DNA of 64,000 nucleotides from an uncultured Tateyamaria sp. (GTDB lineage: Bacteria; Pseudomonadota; Alphaproteobacteria; Rhodobacterales; Rhodobacteraceae): NCBI RefSeq assembly GCF_947494755.1, contig NZ_CANLVZ010000001.1:434001-498000 (forward strand), read 5' to 3'. Below are positions 63,899-64,000 of this stretch, piece by piece. Position 1 is the stretch's first letter, and each line of letters opens with the position of its first letter. A program made the translations under genes and the position numbers. The notes beneath the pieces are model-generated. The model searched no databases. It was not told the origin of the DNA and saw only the letters and a program-made list of their open reading frames with translations.

Positions 63899-64000
63899 GG
63901 GCGGCTCCTTGCTGGTATATGTTGTCGCCTCTAGCATGTACCGAGGCTACGCGGCGTAAACAAGCGCAGCGCGGGGTTGCTGCAATGCGGGCACATGGAT

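Overview
The window is chromosomal DNA from a GC-rich alphaproteobacterium, most likely Rhodobacterales (Roseobacter group). This rests on gene content: a ChpT-type phosphotransferase, an L21 with a long helix-hairpin-helix tail, an olsBA ornithine-lipid pair, the ATP synthase zeta inhibitor, a stand-alone homocysteine methyltransferase plus corrinoid protein, DUF3553 and DUF4169 proteins, and RNase E with an acidic insert. The species cannot be fixed from sequence alone.

Layout. 1-818: 3' part of a PQQ-type sugar dehydrogenase gene. 923-9304: an integrated element of about 8.4 kb inserted at the 3' end of a tRNA-Ser(CGA) gene. It is bounded by a 14-bp exact repeat of the tRNA end, has 12-bp repeats near both ends, and carries a tyrosine recombinase, a relaxase and a three-gene cargo: a vWA protein, a PP2C phosphatase and a membrane-anchored kinase ending in HhH and zinc-ribbon domains. 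This matches the TerY-P phosphorylation triad, a little-understood system linked to anti-phage defence, and is the most interesting locus here. The relaxase has a 5' frameshift and the integrase seems to start at ATT, so the element may be losing mobility.

9575-24983: tandem DUF2059 secreted proteins; rplU-rpmA with a GNAT/LysE/GNAT operon; obgE-proB-proA; chpT and DUF3553; olsBA; rpsB-tsf; proline iminopeptidase; a LuxR solo coupled to aroQ. 25050-41673: a catabolic region (MaoC dehydratase, MDR reductases, SDRs, thiolase, nitronate monooxygenase-like enzyme, ACAD10/LvaA-like phosphotransferase) running into a LivKHMGF transporter, a serine hydrolase and TesB. Together these suggest uptake and CoA-dependent breakdown of a carboxylic acid. 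41746-45445: parts of a split cobalamin-dependent methionine synthase (corrinoid protein, DUF1638, homocysteine methyltransferase) interleaved with a radical SAM gene that has a LexA-type box.

45481-63898: MprF-like lipid aminoacylation protein; ATP synthase zeta; purC-purS-purQ; dctB-dctD, whose DctD lacks the GAFTGA loop; two adjacent broken genes (frameshifted HAD phosphatase, nonsense-interrupted GFA protein); rne; tusA and ccdA; a coupled hydrolase-like/P450 pair; class I fructose-bisphosphate aldolase; and fumC followed by three small genes, one of only 53 codons. Related GC-rich repeats with terminator-like stems sit in several intergenic gaps.
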